Shown here: in pieces, positions 11,336 to 21,961 of the stretch
Layout: each line of letters begins with the position of its first letter
How positions within the stretch are numbered: the stretch's first letter is position 1
Source: Ascaphus truei
Lineage: Eukaryota > Chordata > Amphibia > Anura > Ascaphidae
Length of the DNA stretch: 64,000 bases
Direction: 5' to 3'
NCBI GenBank assembly: GCA_036426205.1
Contig: CM071568.1
Span: 40,203,221-40,267,220, forward strand
Program-made: the position numbers and the translations under genes
Notes under the pieces: generated by a model
The model's input: the letters and a program-made list of their open reading frames with translations, nothing else
Database searches by the model: none
Told to the model about the DNA's origin: nothing

Positions 11336-12039
11336 CTTCTCCCTGGGTTGACCGAGCTTTGATTGAGGTACCTGTACTGAAGCAGGGATATCCTGAAAAC
11401 CTGACCTGTTGGGGTTTTGGGGGGGGGGGGGGAAGTTTGAGGACTGGAGTTGAGCACCACTGCTATATAATACTATATGTTTCAGAGCCCGGACGATTAA
11501 AAGGTACAGACCGTGATGAACGTTGAAGGTAATAAATATTAGGGAATAGCTCTTTAGACTATTTCAGAATTTAAACAAAATTGAGAGAGTTTGTGGAGAA
11601 TAATAGAAGTGTTACTCGGGATTTGCAAATTCATAAAATAGTGGTACTCTGCACCTTCTAATACCATAACATTTTGGGCATCCCTGCTATAGGGCAATGG
11701 CCTACACAGCAGGAACGTTGGAACTCATGTCCCAAGAAAACAGACATACTTTATAGGAAACAAATTCCAATGCGATATTCAAAATAATGTATAAATATAC
11801 CTAGAACGGATTTCTGTTCTTGTTTCTCCCAAGTACCCAGGACTTATTTAAGTCATTTTTAATTGCAAGCGCAGGACAGATGTGCACCCAGGACTTGTTC
11901 AGCAAGATTGTAAAGAGGTTACTTGACACAAACTTAAAAAAAAAAGCTGTGTGTGCTGTGCACGCGCATAGTAAGTGAAACTTCATTGACTTTTGTCACA
12001 GAAATTGACTTATAACGCGCGTGCTCGGCACACATGTGT

Positions 12040-12180
12040 CAGTGTGTCAGTCAGTGAGTATGTATGTGTTTGTTTGTGTGTGTGTGTGTCAGTCAGTGTA
12101 TGTATCTGTGCCGGTCAGTGTATGTATCTGTGCCGGTCAGTGTATGTATCTGTACCGGTCAGTGTGTGTATTTGTGTCAG

Positions 12181-12228
<48 letters not shown>

Positions 12229-12775
12229 TCTCTCTGTGTTGTGTGAATGTCTCTCTGTGTCGGTCAGTGAGTGTATGTGTGTCAGTCAGTGTGCGTGCGT
12301 ATGTGTGTCAGTCAGTGTGTGTGCGTATGTGTGACAGTCAGTGTGCGTGCGCGTGCGTCAAAGTGTGCATGCGTCAGTGTGTGTATGTGTTTATTGGCAG
12401 CAGTACCAGCATCATGAATGTTGAGCGGGTGGGGGAGCTCACAGTGGGGGGGAAGGAATAGGCACATCATTCAGGGGCGGTGTTCGGTACATCACTGGGG
12501 TGTGCGTGCGTGTGTCAGAGTGTGCGCGTGCGTGCGTCAGTGTGTGCGCGTGCGTGCGTCAGTGTGTGCGCGTGCGTCAGAGTGTGTGCGTGCGTCAGAG
12601 TAAGTGTGTGTGTGTGTGTGTCAGTCAGTGTGTGTGTGTGCGTCAGAGTAAGTGTGTGTGTGTCATTGTGTGTATGTGTCAGTCAATGTGTGTGTCAGTC
12701 AATGTGTGTATGTCAGTGTGTGCGTGTCTGTCAGTGTATGTGTATCTCTCTGTGTGTACCGTATGTCTCTCTGTC
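12040..12775. repeat. TGTG/CAGTCAGTG minisatellite and microsatellite array
   Basis: Degenerate tandem units such as GTCAGTGTATGTATCTGTGCCG are interspersed with pure (TG)n at about 12,190-12,228. Open frames rich in Cys and Val here are artefacts of the repeat. Confidence 0.9.
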
Positions 12776-12963
12776 TGTGTCCTGCCCCCTCTCTCCTGAC
12801 TCCCCCCACCCCCGACGGAGCTGCGGACCCGGGGGGCTCAGTCTGAGTCTTGTGAGCAGATACCCCCCCCACCCCCCGGCGGCGCGCTCAAACCACCCTA
12901 TTCCCAGGCGCCGCTGCCAGCCGCTTCTGCGCATGCGTGGCATGGCAGTGGGCGGGGAACGGC

Positions 12964-13055
12964 GCCGCAGAGGAGTCTCCCGCCCCGCGGCAGAGGAGTC
13001 TCCCGCCCGGCGGCAGAGGAGTGTCCAGCCCCGCGGCAGAGGACTCTCCAGCCCG
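12964..13055. repeat. Four tandem 23-bp GC-rich units
   Basis: GCGGCAGAGGAGTCTCCCGC-type units start at 12,964, 12,987, 13,010 and 13,033 with few substitutions. Confidence 0.9.
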
Positions 13056-13138
13056 TGTATCCTGTGGCAGCAAGCCCACCTGCGGAGGTATGTGTATGTA
13101 ATTATGTGTGTTTGTTTGTGTCAGTGTGTTTGAGTGTG

Positions 13139-13308
13139 TTTGCTCCGGGGGCAGGGGGACTTGCAGGGTGACAGAGGAGTGCAAAGCCGGGGCCATGAGT
13201 GTTTGCTCCGGGGGCAGGGGACTTGCAGGGTGACAGAGGAGTGCAAAGCCGGGGCCATGAGTGTTTGCTCCGGGGGCAGGGGGACTTGCAGGGTGACAGA
13301 GGAGTCTG
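13139..13308. repeat. Tandem 62-63-bp units (2.7 copies)
   Basis: TTTGCTCCGGGGGCAGGGG recurs at 13,139, 13,202 and 13,264. Units are nearly identical, so the duplication is recent. Confidence 0.92.
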
Positions 13309-13422
13309 TATGCTTCTGACATAAGAGGAATAACAGCGGTGGGACCGGAGCAGCTTCAGACAGCTGACGGAGTTCCCCCACCAGCGCCTGACGTCACTGG
13401 GACGTATAGTAGCGTTAGGAGC

Positions 13423-13606
13423 GGCGCCGCCGCCGCCGCCGCATATGTCTGCGGCCGTGTGGGGGGAGCGGGGGCCATTAGGAGCGGCGCCGGCGGCTAT
13501 CGCCGCCGCCGCATCTGATTTGTGGAGCGGGTGTGATGTCAGTGTTGGGGTCGGGCTGAGCCAGAACACAGCCCGGCCTCAACTGCCAGCACTGACGTCA
13601 CATCCG
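13423..13606. repeat. (GCC)n tracts and GC-rich hairpin
   Basis: GCC runs lie at about 13,424-13,442 and 13,501-13,511. They are followed by an inverted repeat whose outer arms are GGTGTGATGTCAGTG and CACTGACGTCACATCC (13,528-13,606). Confidence 0.7.
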
Positions 13607-13787
13607 TTTCATTTCTGTCTCCACAATTCTTTTTTGCCCTAGTTTGAATGAGGTGCCACTAAGGAAGTTTCACTTCAAAAAAAAACCTCTTGGGCCAAGG
13701 AATCAAATTCAGATAACCGCCAGAAGTGGCAAAACAAAGGTAAAAGAAAGGGAGGAGAAATAGAAGTAACAGTACAAGAAGATACAA

Positions 13788-13826
13788 AGCGCTATGTACA
13801 TTAATGGCGCTATATAAATAAAGGAC
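13788..13826 (+). repeat. Short L2-like 3' tail fragment
   Basis: AAGCGCTATGTACATTAATG followed by GCGCTATATAAATAAAGG matches the terminal part of the 44.8-kb copy. Confidence 0.6.
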
Positions 13827-14340
13827 ATACAATTCAAAGAAGACTGGACATAAGTGAAACACATAACAATGGTTGATTCACGCGGTTTGATAAAGAACTG
13901 TACAAAACTAAAAACAGGGCTCATACAGTACAAGACATCTAAATCCCATACCAGCCACAGTGTTTAGATCTAAGTTGTCAAATGTGGGCTGAACTGTAAT
14001 GTACAGTACATGATTCCTATTTACAGTCTGAACAAAAAGGTCCCAAGGCAAGAGAACAATTGAATTCCTATAGAAACATGCATTTGTAAATGCTAGATCT
14101 CTATGGGTGATAAATAATGACCAAGAATTCAAAGAGAAGTACAATAAATAGGTATTTTAGGTCTTATACAGGGAAATTGCTAGAGCTAACTAAATAAAAC
14201 AATACAAAGAGAAATTTGACATGTGGCCAGTACTCCTTATTCCACAAATACTGTTATACAAGACATAGCATGCACAGTTAGAGATTAATATATAATATAG
14301 GCGTATGTAACAGTTACAGACCAGATTAAAATGTGAGACA

Positions 14341-16560
14341 GCTTTAGTTTTGAAAGGAATTTAGACTGGTGGAGGCAGTGATAGTCTCAGGTAGATTGCT
14401 CCAGTTTTGGGGAGCACGGTAAGAGAAGGAGGTGCGGCCGGATACTCTGCTGAACCATGGGACCATGAACAGTCTTTTGGAGTCAGAACTCAGATGACAA
14501 GTGCTGCATGTTGTAGGGGTGAGGAGCTTGTTCAGATAGACAGGTAGCTTGCCCAGAAGGCAAGACAGAAAAGATGAACTTTGCACCTAGGCTCAAGTGA
14601 TGACCAATCTAGTTATTTGAGAATGTCACAGTGATGTGTGTTGTAGTTGCATTGGAGGACAAAACGGCATATTGAATTGTAGAGGGTATCAAGTTTGCTA
14701 AGGTGGGTTTGAGGTGGCGTGCCATATACTATGTCCCCATAGTCTATAATTGGCATTAGCATCTGCTGTGCGATACGCTTTCTGACCAGCAGACTTCGGG
14801 AGGATTTGTTCCTATAAAAAGGTACACCTATTTTAGCATAGCTTTTGGACGTCAGGGTATCAATGTGCATCCCAAATGTTAAATGGGAGTCAAACCATAT
14901 GCCCAAGTATTTAAAACTAGTAACCGGGACTAGGATGGTATTAGCGTTGGTTCTGATCCGGAGCTCATTCATTGGAAGCTTTAAAAATGTAGCCTTGATC
15001 CCTCCCCCCCTACCCTTATGATTTGTAAAAACAACAACAAAAAACAAGTTTGAAAATTTTTAAAAAAAAATAAAGTGGCCTTGTTCCGAAATACCCTTGT
15101 CACAGTCTTGTCAGTATTTATTAACAGTTTGTGTTGGGAAATCGAATTTTCAAGTCTCAAAAAGTCAGATTGAAGTATGTATTCAAGGTCAGAGAGGCTA
15201 GGGCTGTGTGCATATAAGATTGTATCATCTGCATACATGTGTAATGAAGCTTCCTTACAAGCTGTAGGGAGATCTTTGATCAACACTGAGATGAGTAGGG
15301 GCCCCAGAACAGAGCCTTGCGGGATACCACGGGTGATATCCAAGGGGTTGGCGTTAGAGCCTGAGATGGACACATGTTGGGATCTACCTGGCAGGTAGGA
15401 ATGAAACCAGTTTAAAGCATGCTTCCCTATTCCAGAGCACTGGAGTTTGTTAAGCAAGATAACATGATCAACAGTTTCAAAAGCCTTTGCAAAATCAAGG
15501 AATATTGCACTAGTGAGTTGTCCCAGTTCCATTCCACACTGGATCTCATTGCAAACTTTTACCAGCGTAGTTACCGTGGAGTGTTTCGGGCGAAAGCCAG
15601 AGTGGAATTGGCTAGGGAAATTTGTCTTAGTATTGTGATCGCTTAATTGGGAGTGAACACATTTTTCCATGAGACATGTGAGAAGAGAGATTGGCCTGTA
15701 GTTTGAGACAGTGTTTTTGTCCCCACTTTTGACGATTTAGGACAACTCTTGCCGTTTTCCAGGTCTTGGGGATATGGCCTGCAGACAGAATAGATTGCTT
15801 CCCTAATCAATCAGTTTGACAATGGCTGGGGCACCAAGTTTCAGTCATACCTGCAGCACGTGCGCCTGGCGACGTGGCAGCGCGTGCAGTTTAAAGCCGC
15901 GATCGACGGTTTGTAGGGGAGCTCTAGAGAAACACGGGGCGGGGCCATATCTGCTCTTCCATTGGTCCGCACCAACCACATGATCGCGTCACGGCACGTA
16001 AAGACCAAATTCTTGTCTTCCCTGCTAGCGTACGCGTCACAGCGCTTTGCGTGCCTACACACACAGCCACTGGGTCCTGCCCCTTAGAGGGCTGTGCTGC
16101 GGCGTGCACACCATAGCACGCGCCGCAGCAGCCACAGCCTAGGATCTTAGATTGCAGTAAATCAGGTCCACATGGGCTGCTTGGTTTTATTTTGAGAAGC
16201 ACTTGTGTTATCTCCTCTTCAGATGCTGGGTCAGATTGAAAATTGTGGGCAGTGTTGGGAGAGGGTTGGGCTACAGGGGTACTCTCAGAATGAGGTTCAT
16301 GTTTGTAGTTCGGGTTGCGTTTCACTAATAAAGTTAGTAGCACACTCCACAAAGTATTAATTGAATGCATTTGCAATGTCAGTGGGATTTGTAAGAGTAA
16401 TATCCTCCTTAATGATATCACATAGTTGTTGATAGCTAGAAGGCTGGAATATATTGTTGATAACCTGCCTGAAGTTAGCTGGGTTTGATGTATTCAGTTG
16501 AAGATTGTCAGAGTAATATTGTGATTTTGCGTGTCTTGTTTGCATTGTGTACGTATTCCG
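14341..16560 (-). pseudogene. Decayed LINE reverse transcriptase (L2/CR1 group)
   Basis: Minus-strand fragments in three frames give a non-LTR reverse transcriptase. In order: PSSPCGPDLLQSKIL (near 16,170), FHSGFRPKHSTVTTLVKVCN, SAIFLDFAKAFETVDHVILL (motif A), [20 protein letters not shown] (motif B), MYADDTILYAHS (catalytic YADD, motif C), VTSFKYLGIWFDSHLTFGMH, and a C-terminal APQNWSNLPETI block. This protein nicks DNA and copies LINE RNA in cis. Frameshifts, a 295-bp Harbinger-like insertion at 15,845 and a short insertion near 15,000 show it is inactive. Assignment to L2 rather than a sister clade is tentative. Confidence 0.85.
15845..16139. mobile_element. Harbinger-like GC-rich MITE inside the LINE
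   Basis: Removing it rejoins the LINE frame (…SKIL / KLGAPAIVKLI…). Three-base flanks are CAG and TAG, a likely degenerated 3-bp target duplication. The right end GGCTGTGGCTGCTGCGGCG (minus sense) resembles the terminus of the 44,467 element. Confidence 0.6.
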
Positions 16561-17536
16561 CAGGCATCTGTAGTTAAGATCCTAGGTAGTGCCAGTTACT
16601 TTGTACTTTTCCACAAGGTACCCCTAACATGGTAGAGCGCTATAAGGTCAGCGCTATAACAAGTCACAAGGGTACAATACTAGCATATTTCAGTACGATT
16701 TATTGTTGATTAACGACTTTGAATGATACGAACCAACAGTTTATTCATATAACTTTTTAAAGGTATTTAACGTGTAACGTGTCATTTCCATTACACTATT
16801 ATTCAATAATCTAGATATGAACATTCAACATGTTATATCTTGTCCATGATTTTATTATAAAATGTGTATATGTAATTTCTCAGCCAGTATACTGTACATG
16901 ACACTTAACATTTCTTTATATTAATAAAACTATGCAATGTGGTAGTATGACAAGCCCAACATTTTTTGCTTATATGCTTATAAACAAACAAAAAAACCCA
17001 CCAACAATAAGATAAAAAACAAATATAAATGCCGACTTTTAGAAGTAGTCGAGTATCTTCTAAAAGTGTTACAAGTGGTTCATGTTAAAATGGACAAGAA
17101 GCAAAAGGTAACAGTGTGTGCTCACTTGCATGTCATTACCCAGAATCCCTGTCTGCAGTGGATCCACTGTATGCTGAGAGATAATGGAGAAAAACAGGGT
17201 TGCAGACCTGGCTGAGTTGTGTGAATGTGCTCACTAGTGGTATTTTTTACAAGGGAAGATGAACAGTACAGTATATAATCAAGTAAATGCCAATGCGTAC
17301 ATTTAAACTAAATCTACAAGGGTTAAAACAGAGTATATGGATGTGTGTACCACTTAAAAAAAATATACAATTAAAAAAAAAAGACAAAGAAAGGAGAACA
17401 GGAACTTATCCATTTCAGGTACAGTATGTAGTACACAAAAAAGGCGAAGTTTTCAAATGAGCATTCCAGTCAAGTGCAACTTTCACACGTGTTTTTTTTA
17501 CGTAACTTTACTAATATTACCAAAACAACGTCCTAC
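16561..17536. other. AT-rich intron sequence of OXR1
   Basis: No exon was recognised. Around 17,080-17,215 there is a minus-sense copy of a repeat also found at 51.5 kb and, duplicated, at 33.0 and 33.6 kb. Confidence 0.5.
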
Positions 17537-17711
17537 CTGTCATGTGGAACAGCAAACCAGTATTCAAGCTTCTTATCTCTCTGCGCATATTGTTGCATTG
17601 ATGCACTTGCATGGGAAACAAACGTTTTTCTCATTGGCTTCCCAACTCTTAGACACAAATACTTATGAGATCGATGTCGTCTCTTTTCTTTGGCAACAGC
17701 TGAACAAATAC
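17537..17711 (-). CDS. OXR1: OXR1 internal exon upstream of the TLDc domain
   Basis: This 175-bp exon is preceded by an acceptor with polypyrimidine tract (…TTTTTTTCTTAG) and followed by the donor GTAGGA. It starts with two bases of a split codon and ends with two, so its entry phase fits the exit phase of the exon at 21,176-21,960. The protein reads AKEKRRHRSHKYLCLRVG, then KPMRKTFVSHASASMQQYAQ, then RDKKLEYWFAVPHD. These are the conserved residues that precede the TLDc region in OXR1; the paralogue NCOA7 differs clearly here. OXR1 protects cells from oxidative stress and acts with the V-ATPase through its TLDc domain (family knowledge). Later exons are not in the window, so the next intron exceeds 17.5 kb. 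Confidence 0.93.
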
Positions 17712-17821
17712 CTAAGAAAAAAATATACACTAGTTAATGATTACTATAAACAATAAAAAAATCAATATTACAGACACATAAAAGCATTCTTAACCTTCAT
17801 TCTCCATCACAGACTTCTGTA

Positions 17822-18112
17822 CAGCAGGGCCCTGCTCATACGACGGGTTCTGTTCCCGGCCGCCGCTGTATAGCGGAAATCGCCGTAAAGCGGGGCCCTA
17901 CTGTGCTGTATTGTACCTTTGAAAACAGAGATGCAGAGCTGTAAACCGACTGTTTAGCTGAGAAAAGGCATCAGACAAGGAGTTGCGCACACGCTAAAAC
18001 TGTTGTTTAGTGACAGCCGGATACTTTGCTGCTGTGCACGTCATGCCGAAAATCGCTGGAAAAACGGAACAAGTGCCGGATGAGCAGAACGCTGTAATTC
18101 GGGGCCCAACTG
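17822..18112. mobile_element. pogo/Tigger-like MITE
   Basis: Termini are CAGCAGGGCCCTGCTCATAC and, inverted, CAGTTGGGCCCCGAATTAC. They are flanked by TA on each side, as for Tc1/mariner-pogo elements. Internal GC-rich segments of alternating sense are present. No transposase. Confidence 0.75.
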
Positions 18113-18114
18113 TA

Positions 18115-19580
18115 CTCCAGCTCTGTCTCTCTACCCCCCAATCTATGCCACATCTCAGAACTGACTTTTTTTTTTGCCCCAATGTGTTCTCCATTGTTCT
18201 TGTCTTCAAGTCCCCATGACTCTACCTACTCTCAGCCCTGTTTATCAGTTTGCTTTTGTTTCAGTTCACATATCTACACTTCCAGACAGTTTCTGAGTAT
18301 ATAAAATACTAATTTGGCCCCCACTCAAAGTTCTAGTACCTGCATGAATCTTGAAAATGTGTACATTTGTTGTCAAGGACAGGAGATATATTTATTAGAG
18401 AAATCCTAATTTATAGAACATTAGTAACCCAACAGGTCTCTTCTTACAGTATACTATTGAGACCGATCAGGTTTCCAAGAGGCCTGCAAGGTTTAGGATG
18501 AGATTATACAACCTGCGATTGCGCTCGCGCGCTAACCACTAATTGACTAATGCCTATGAGGCCGCTCTGTGTGCGTGTCCGCAATTAGAAGAGACATTTT
18601 TTTTTTTAAATAATGGTCTTTACAAGCGCTGCCGCGTCACGTCAACGCCACATGACCTGGTTCAGCCAATGAGGGCGAACCAGCTTTGTGACGCATCCAC
18701 CACGCCTCCCTAATCTCCTACACACATATACACAGATCGCTGGGGATGCAGGAGTGCGGGAGGCTATGTGCACGGTCGCGAGCGGGTGTGCAGGCTGTAT
18801 AATCTCAGCCTTACAAAGCACTGTACAATACAATCTCAAACAGAAATCTCCTGGGCACCAGAATTTACAGCAACTGACGCACTAGTATAAATAAAAAATG
18901 CATGAAAAAGGTAGTGTTCATCCGGAGTTTAGGACTAACAGTATTTACCAATGATGGATAATGTTCAATAAAGTTTATATCAAACATATTTTTGGTGTAG
19001 TGTTAAATTAATAAATCTAAATGTACCAAAAATCATCAGTTGTCTTACACTTGTACCTTCTTCAAGGCAGGCTCAAAGGTTTTTCTAGTAACTGGTCAGA
19101 TACCATTTATATCTTCCTCTGATGGGCAGTTAGGACTATACCCCCTATATCAGAGATATAGAAACTAGGCTGCATACAAAAATACAGCCTTTCCCATAGA
19201 CAGGAAGCAGATACTGTACATGTAGGTTGGTTAAGTGTTGCCAGGGAATGCAAGATAAAAAAGTAGTGTGTGACTGCCAACCAAGGAAGAACACCCTTGG
19301 GGCAAAGAATGGTTGATATATGATTTTACTGGGCACCCCACATATTGTATATAGGCTGCCGCTTGTCACCATAAATGAGTCATGTTCCTACTTTATCTGT
19401 GGAACTGAGCAGCGAACAGGACTAAAACATGAACTTTACTTTAATAAAAGTCAATAGGAACCGGTGCTTCACAATTTTGTTGGCAGTGCTCTGCCCCCGT
19501 TTCTATTTTTACCTTTAATAAAGTAGGAAAAAGTCCTGAAATTATAGCCCACACTACCTTGGGACCTGAAGTCGTCAGTC
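18115..19580. other. Intron sequence; one GC-rich repeat fragment
   Basis: No exon was recognised. At 18,500-18,790 a GC-rich fragment includes GGTTCAGCCAATGAGGGCGA (from 18,659), a motif repeated in three other GC-rich repeats of this window. Confidence 0.45.
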
Positions 19581-19583
19581 TAA

Positions 19584-19917
19584 GGGCTGTTCTATACAGC
19601 ATGCGGCCGTGCGTTCCTATGCGAACGCACTGCCGCATGCTTTTCATGTATATAGAGCCGGGAGCTGCAGGTTAGTGTATATGTGTGAGTATGGGTTGTG
19701 TGAGTGAAAGTAAGTCCTAGATAGATTTTTTTTTTTAAAGGAAAAAAAAAAGTTTAATAAATATATATTTTTTTGTTTCACACACACGCGCGTGAAAAGA
19801 TTAATTTCTTCCTCTTCGCCGCTGTCTGTCGGCTCCCCTCTCCCTGCCTATAGAAAGGCTGACTAACGTCAGCCAACTGAAATTCCGCACGCGCTATAGA
19901 ACGTGCCTTATAAGAAC
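19584..19917. mobile_element. Harbinger-like MITE
   Basis: The left terminus GGGCTGTTCTATACAGC pairs with the inverted right terminus GGCACGTTCTATAGCG. Flanks are TAA and TTA, an imperfect 3-bp duplication of the TWA type. The ends match the layout of the 24,056 copy. Confidence 0.6.
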
Positions 19918-20471
19918 AAAACATTTCAGATGCACTCTAATAAAGAGCCCTCCTATTTACGGTTAATGCCGATTGTGCTGGATATAAAAATCATACAATT
20001 AACTAAATCATATAATGAATTAAAGAAGAATTAAACCACAAAATTATCTTCAGGTGCAATCACATTTAGCCGGTCAAAATAACAACCTTTTGTAAAACTA
20101 TTGAACAATCCAATTAGCTTTCTTAAACTAATCTAACCGTGCTAAATGCAAAAATTTGGCTTTTTCCGTTTCCTTGGAAATAACAAACTGCACTTTAGGG
20201 GCCCACCCTATTCTCAGAGCGCCAATAAAAGGTAAGGGGAGGTAAACAGAGAGAAACCTGGCTGTGCAAAGTGACAGACAAAAGGAAACAGCCAGAGAGA
20301 AATCAAACCCCTCACAAGTCTCGGCTCACCATACAGACAACGTTTTAAAAATACTTACAGGTGTCAGATTTTGGTAACAAAATGCACTGCCATGTTAATA
20401 CCATTACTACACTTTGGTCCTAAGAAGTTTAATGCTAAGGGATATGAAACAGCTTAGATTGTAGTCTAGAT

Positions 20472-20800
20472 CAGGGGCACCCAAACTTATTTTGCTGCGC
20501 CCCCCCCTGCCTTGATTCCTACATTCCTGCGCTCCCCCCCCCCCCTTAACTCGCACGGCGTCATTTGCGTCGTGTTACGTCACAAAGCAACGGTGATGTC
20601 AAATGAACCCGCAGCGTCATTTAACACCTCGTTGCCATGCTCTTGCGTCCCGAAGCCGGCTGAACAGCAGAGGTAGCAGAGGCCTTGTGCGGTCCCCTGG
20701 CATTTAATTTAAATGCAACGGGGAACGTGCGGGACCTCAGCAACCACCCGCGCGCCCCCCCCCCCCCCCAAAAAAAAATCTTGCGCCTCTCAGTTTGCTG
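20472..20800. mobile_element. hAT-type MITE with perfect 8-bp target duplication
   Basis: The element begins CAGGGGCACCCAAACTT and ends CAGTTTGCTG, with GTCTAGAT on both sides. It is of the same GC-rich family as 10,462. It lies directly against another hAT MITE at 20,809, sharing the target copy between them. Confidence 0.9.
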
Positions 20801-20808
20801 GTCTAGAT

Positions 20809-20954
20809 CAGTGGTGCTCAACTCCAGTCCTCAACACCCTCCAACAGGTCAGGTTTTAAGGATATCCCAGCTTCCCAGTCAAAGACTGAGACACCTGTGC
20901 TGATGCTGGGCTATTCTTAAAACCGGACTTGTTGGAGGGTGTTGAGCACCACTG
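20809..20954. mobile_element. Short palindromic hAT-type MITE
   Basis: Termini CAGTGGTGCTCAACTCCAG and its inverse GTGTTGAGCACCACTG enclose 146 bp. Flanks are GTCTAGAT and ATCTAGAC, identical over the inner six bases. This is the intact form of the split element at 8,918/11,458. Confidence 0.85.
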
Positions 20955-21136
20955 ATCTAGACTTCAAAAAGGATAGATGTTAAGGACAGGATGAACAATG
21001 TTAAATTGCAGATATACCAACATGATTACGTTAAAGGCAATTTAAATAGTAAACCAACTTTGATATATTCAGAAGTATTTTAAAATAACCAAACTCATTG
21101 ACAACATGCTACAGTATAAAAGAAACACTAATGCAA

Positions 21137-21161
21137 ATCACACACACACACACACACACAT
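21137..21161. repeat. (CA)n microsatellite beside an OXR1 splice donor
   Basis: The run of CA lies about 15 bp into the intron after the donor at 21,175 (a TG run in transcript sense). Confidence 0.95.
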
Positions 21162-21175
21162 TAGCTATACATTAC

Positions 21176-21960
21176 CTTCTCCATGTGTTTCTGTGGCTGG
21201 TATTTTCTCCCTGGGTTCTTTCTGGGTAGTGTGCTGCAAGTTTTCCCTCTGTTGCTTGGCTTGTTGCATAGTGAGGTTTTTCCAAAGTTTGCGCAGCTCC
21301 TCCACTTCAGTTTCCGAGTCCCCCAAAGATGTCTTTGGTGGTGGCTCTTCCTTGCCTGTCTCTTTTGTTTGGTTATCTGTTGCAGCTTCTTCTCTATAAA
21401 GGTTTTGGTCTCTGATTTCATGCTCAATGTTTGATGAACTCTCTTCCTCTTTAGAATCAGCTTGTGAACCTGCTCTTTCCATGTGGTCTTCATTGGTTTG
21501 TGCTAATATTGCAGTAGATCCTGACAGTCGCTTATCCATACCTTCAACCCCACTTAAAGATTTTTCACCCTTTTCGAAATCATTAACATGACTAAGAAAA
21601 CCACTGTCATTACCAGATGGTTCAAAACTGCCTTTTACATCACATGGGACATCAGCAAAGTCTGAAATGTTTCCTGAACATTCTACATCCGTCTGGTTTA
21701 TAGTTTGAACAGACTCCGATGAAGCACCTGAAGATTTGTCTTGTCGTAGCTCATCTGAAGAGAGAAGTTCTTCCCGGATGGGAGAAAGCTCTGATTCTGT
21801 AAAGACATCTTCAGAAAGGGACTCTTCTGTGCTCCGTGGGGCGGTACTGGCACTGTCGTTTCCTGCGTCCCACGTCTTTGCATCCATCTCGTTTGTAGTA
21901 CTGTGTGAAATTTTCTTAAAATGGCAGAATTCTCTCATACAAGACAGTTGTTCTACATCT
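21176..21960 (-). CDS. OXR1: OXR1 large internal exon (acidic Ser-rich linker)
   Basis: This 785-bp exon has an acceptor TTTTTATCTAACAG at 21,961 and a donor GTAATG at 21,175. It starts with one base of a split codon and ends with one, so the exon at 17,711 joins in frame. It encodes the acidic, Ser-rich linker between the GRAM-like and TLDc parts of OXR1. Diagnostic blocks are REFCHFKK near its start, NDSASTAPRSTEESLSEDVF, TESELSPIREELLSSDEL, RQDKSSGASSESVQTINQ, and near the end EVEELRKLWKNLTMQQAKQQ. These agree with my recollection of vertebrate OXR1 and not with NCOA7. The middle part is variable, as expected. Low-complexity acidic content suggests disorder. Confidence 0.95.
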
Positions 21961-21961
21961 C

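Larger units (their letters stand above)
8918..11458. mobile_element. hAT-type MITE apparently split by later insertions
   Basis: The left half (8,918-9,006) begins CAGGGGTTCACAACTCCAGC. The right half (about 11,360-11,458) ends GGACTGGAGTTGAGCACCAC then TG. Both match the two halves of the intact 146-bp element at 20,809-20,954. The 2.3 kb between them contains two other hAT MITEs and an L2-like tail. Whether this is one split copy or two independent partial copies is an inference. Confidence 0.45.

Noticed and set aside
10567..11526. 319-codon plus-strand frame as a gene
   Set aside because: It runs through a hAT MITE, an L2-like tail and a G-run with no domain; the open frame is chance.
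12000..12850. Cys/Val/Ser-rich frames resembling secreted Cys-rich proteins
   Set aside because: They are translations of TG and CAGTCAGTG arrays.
13102..13569. Minus-strand Pro-rich frame across 63-bp tandem units
   Set aside because: Repeat-driven open frame, no recognisable domain.
17537..21960. NCOA7 as the identity of the two exons
   Set aside because: The linker blocks STEESLSEDVFTESELSPIR and SSGASSESVQT and the KPMRKTFVS…ASMQQYAQRDKK exon match OXR1; NCOA7 differs in both regions as I know the family.
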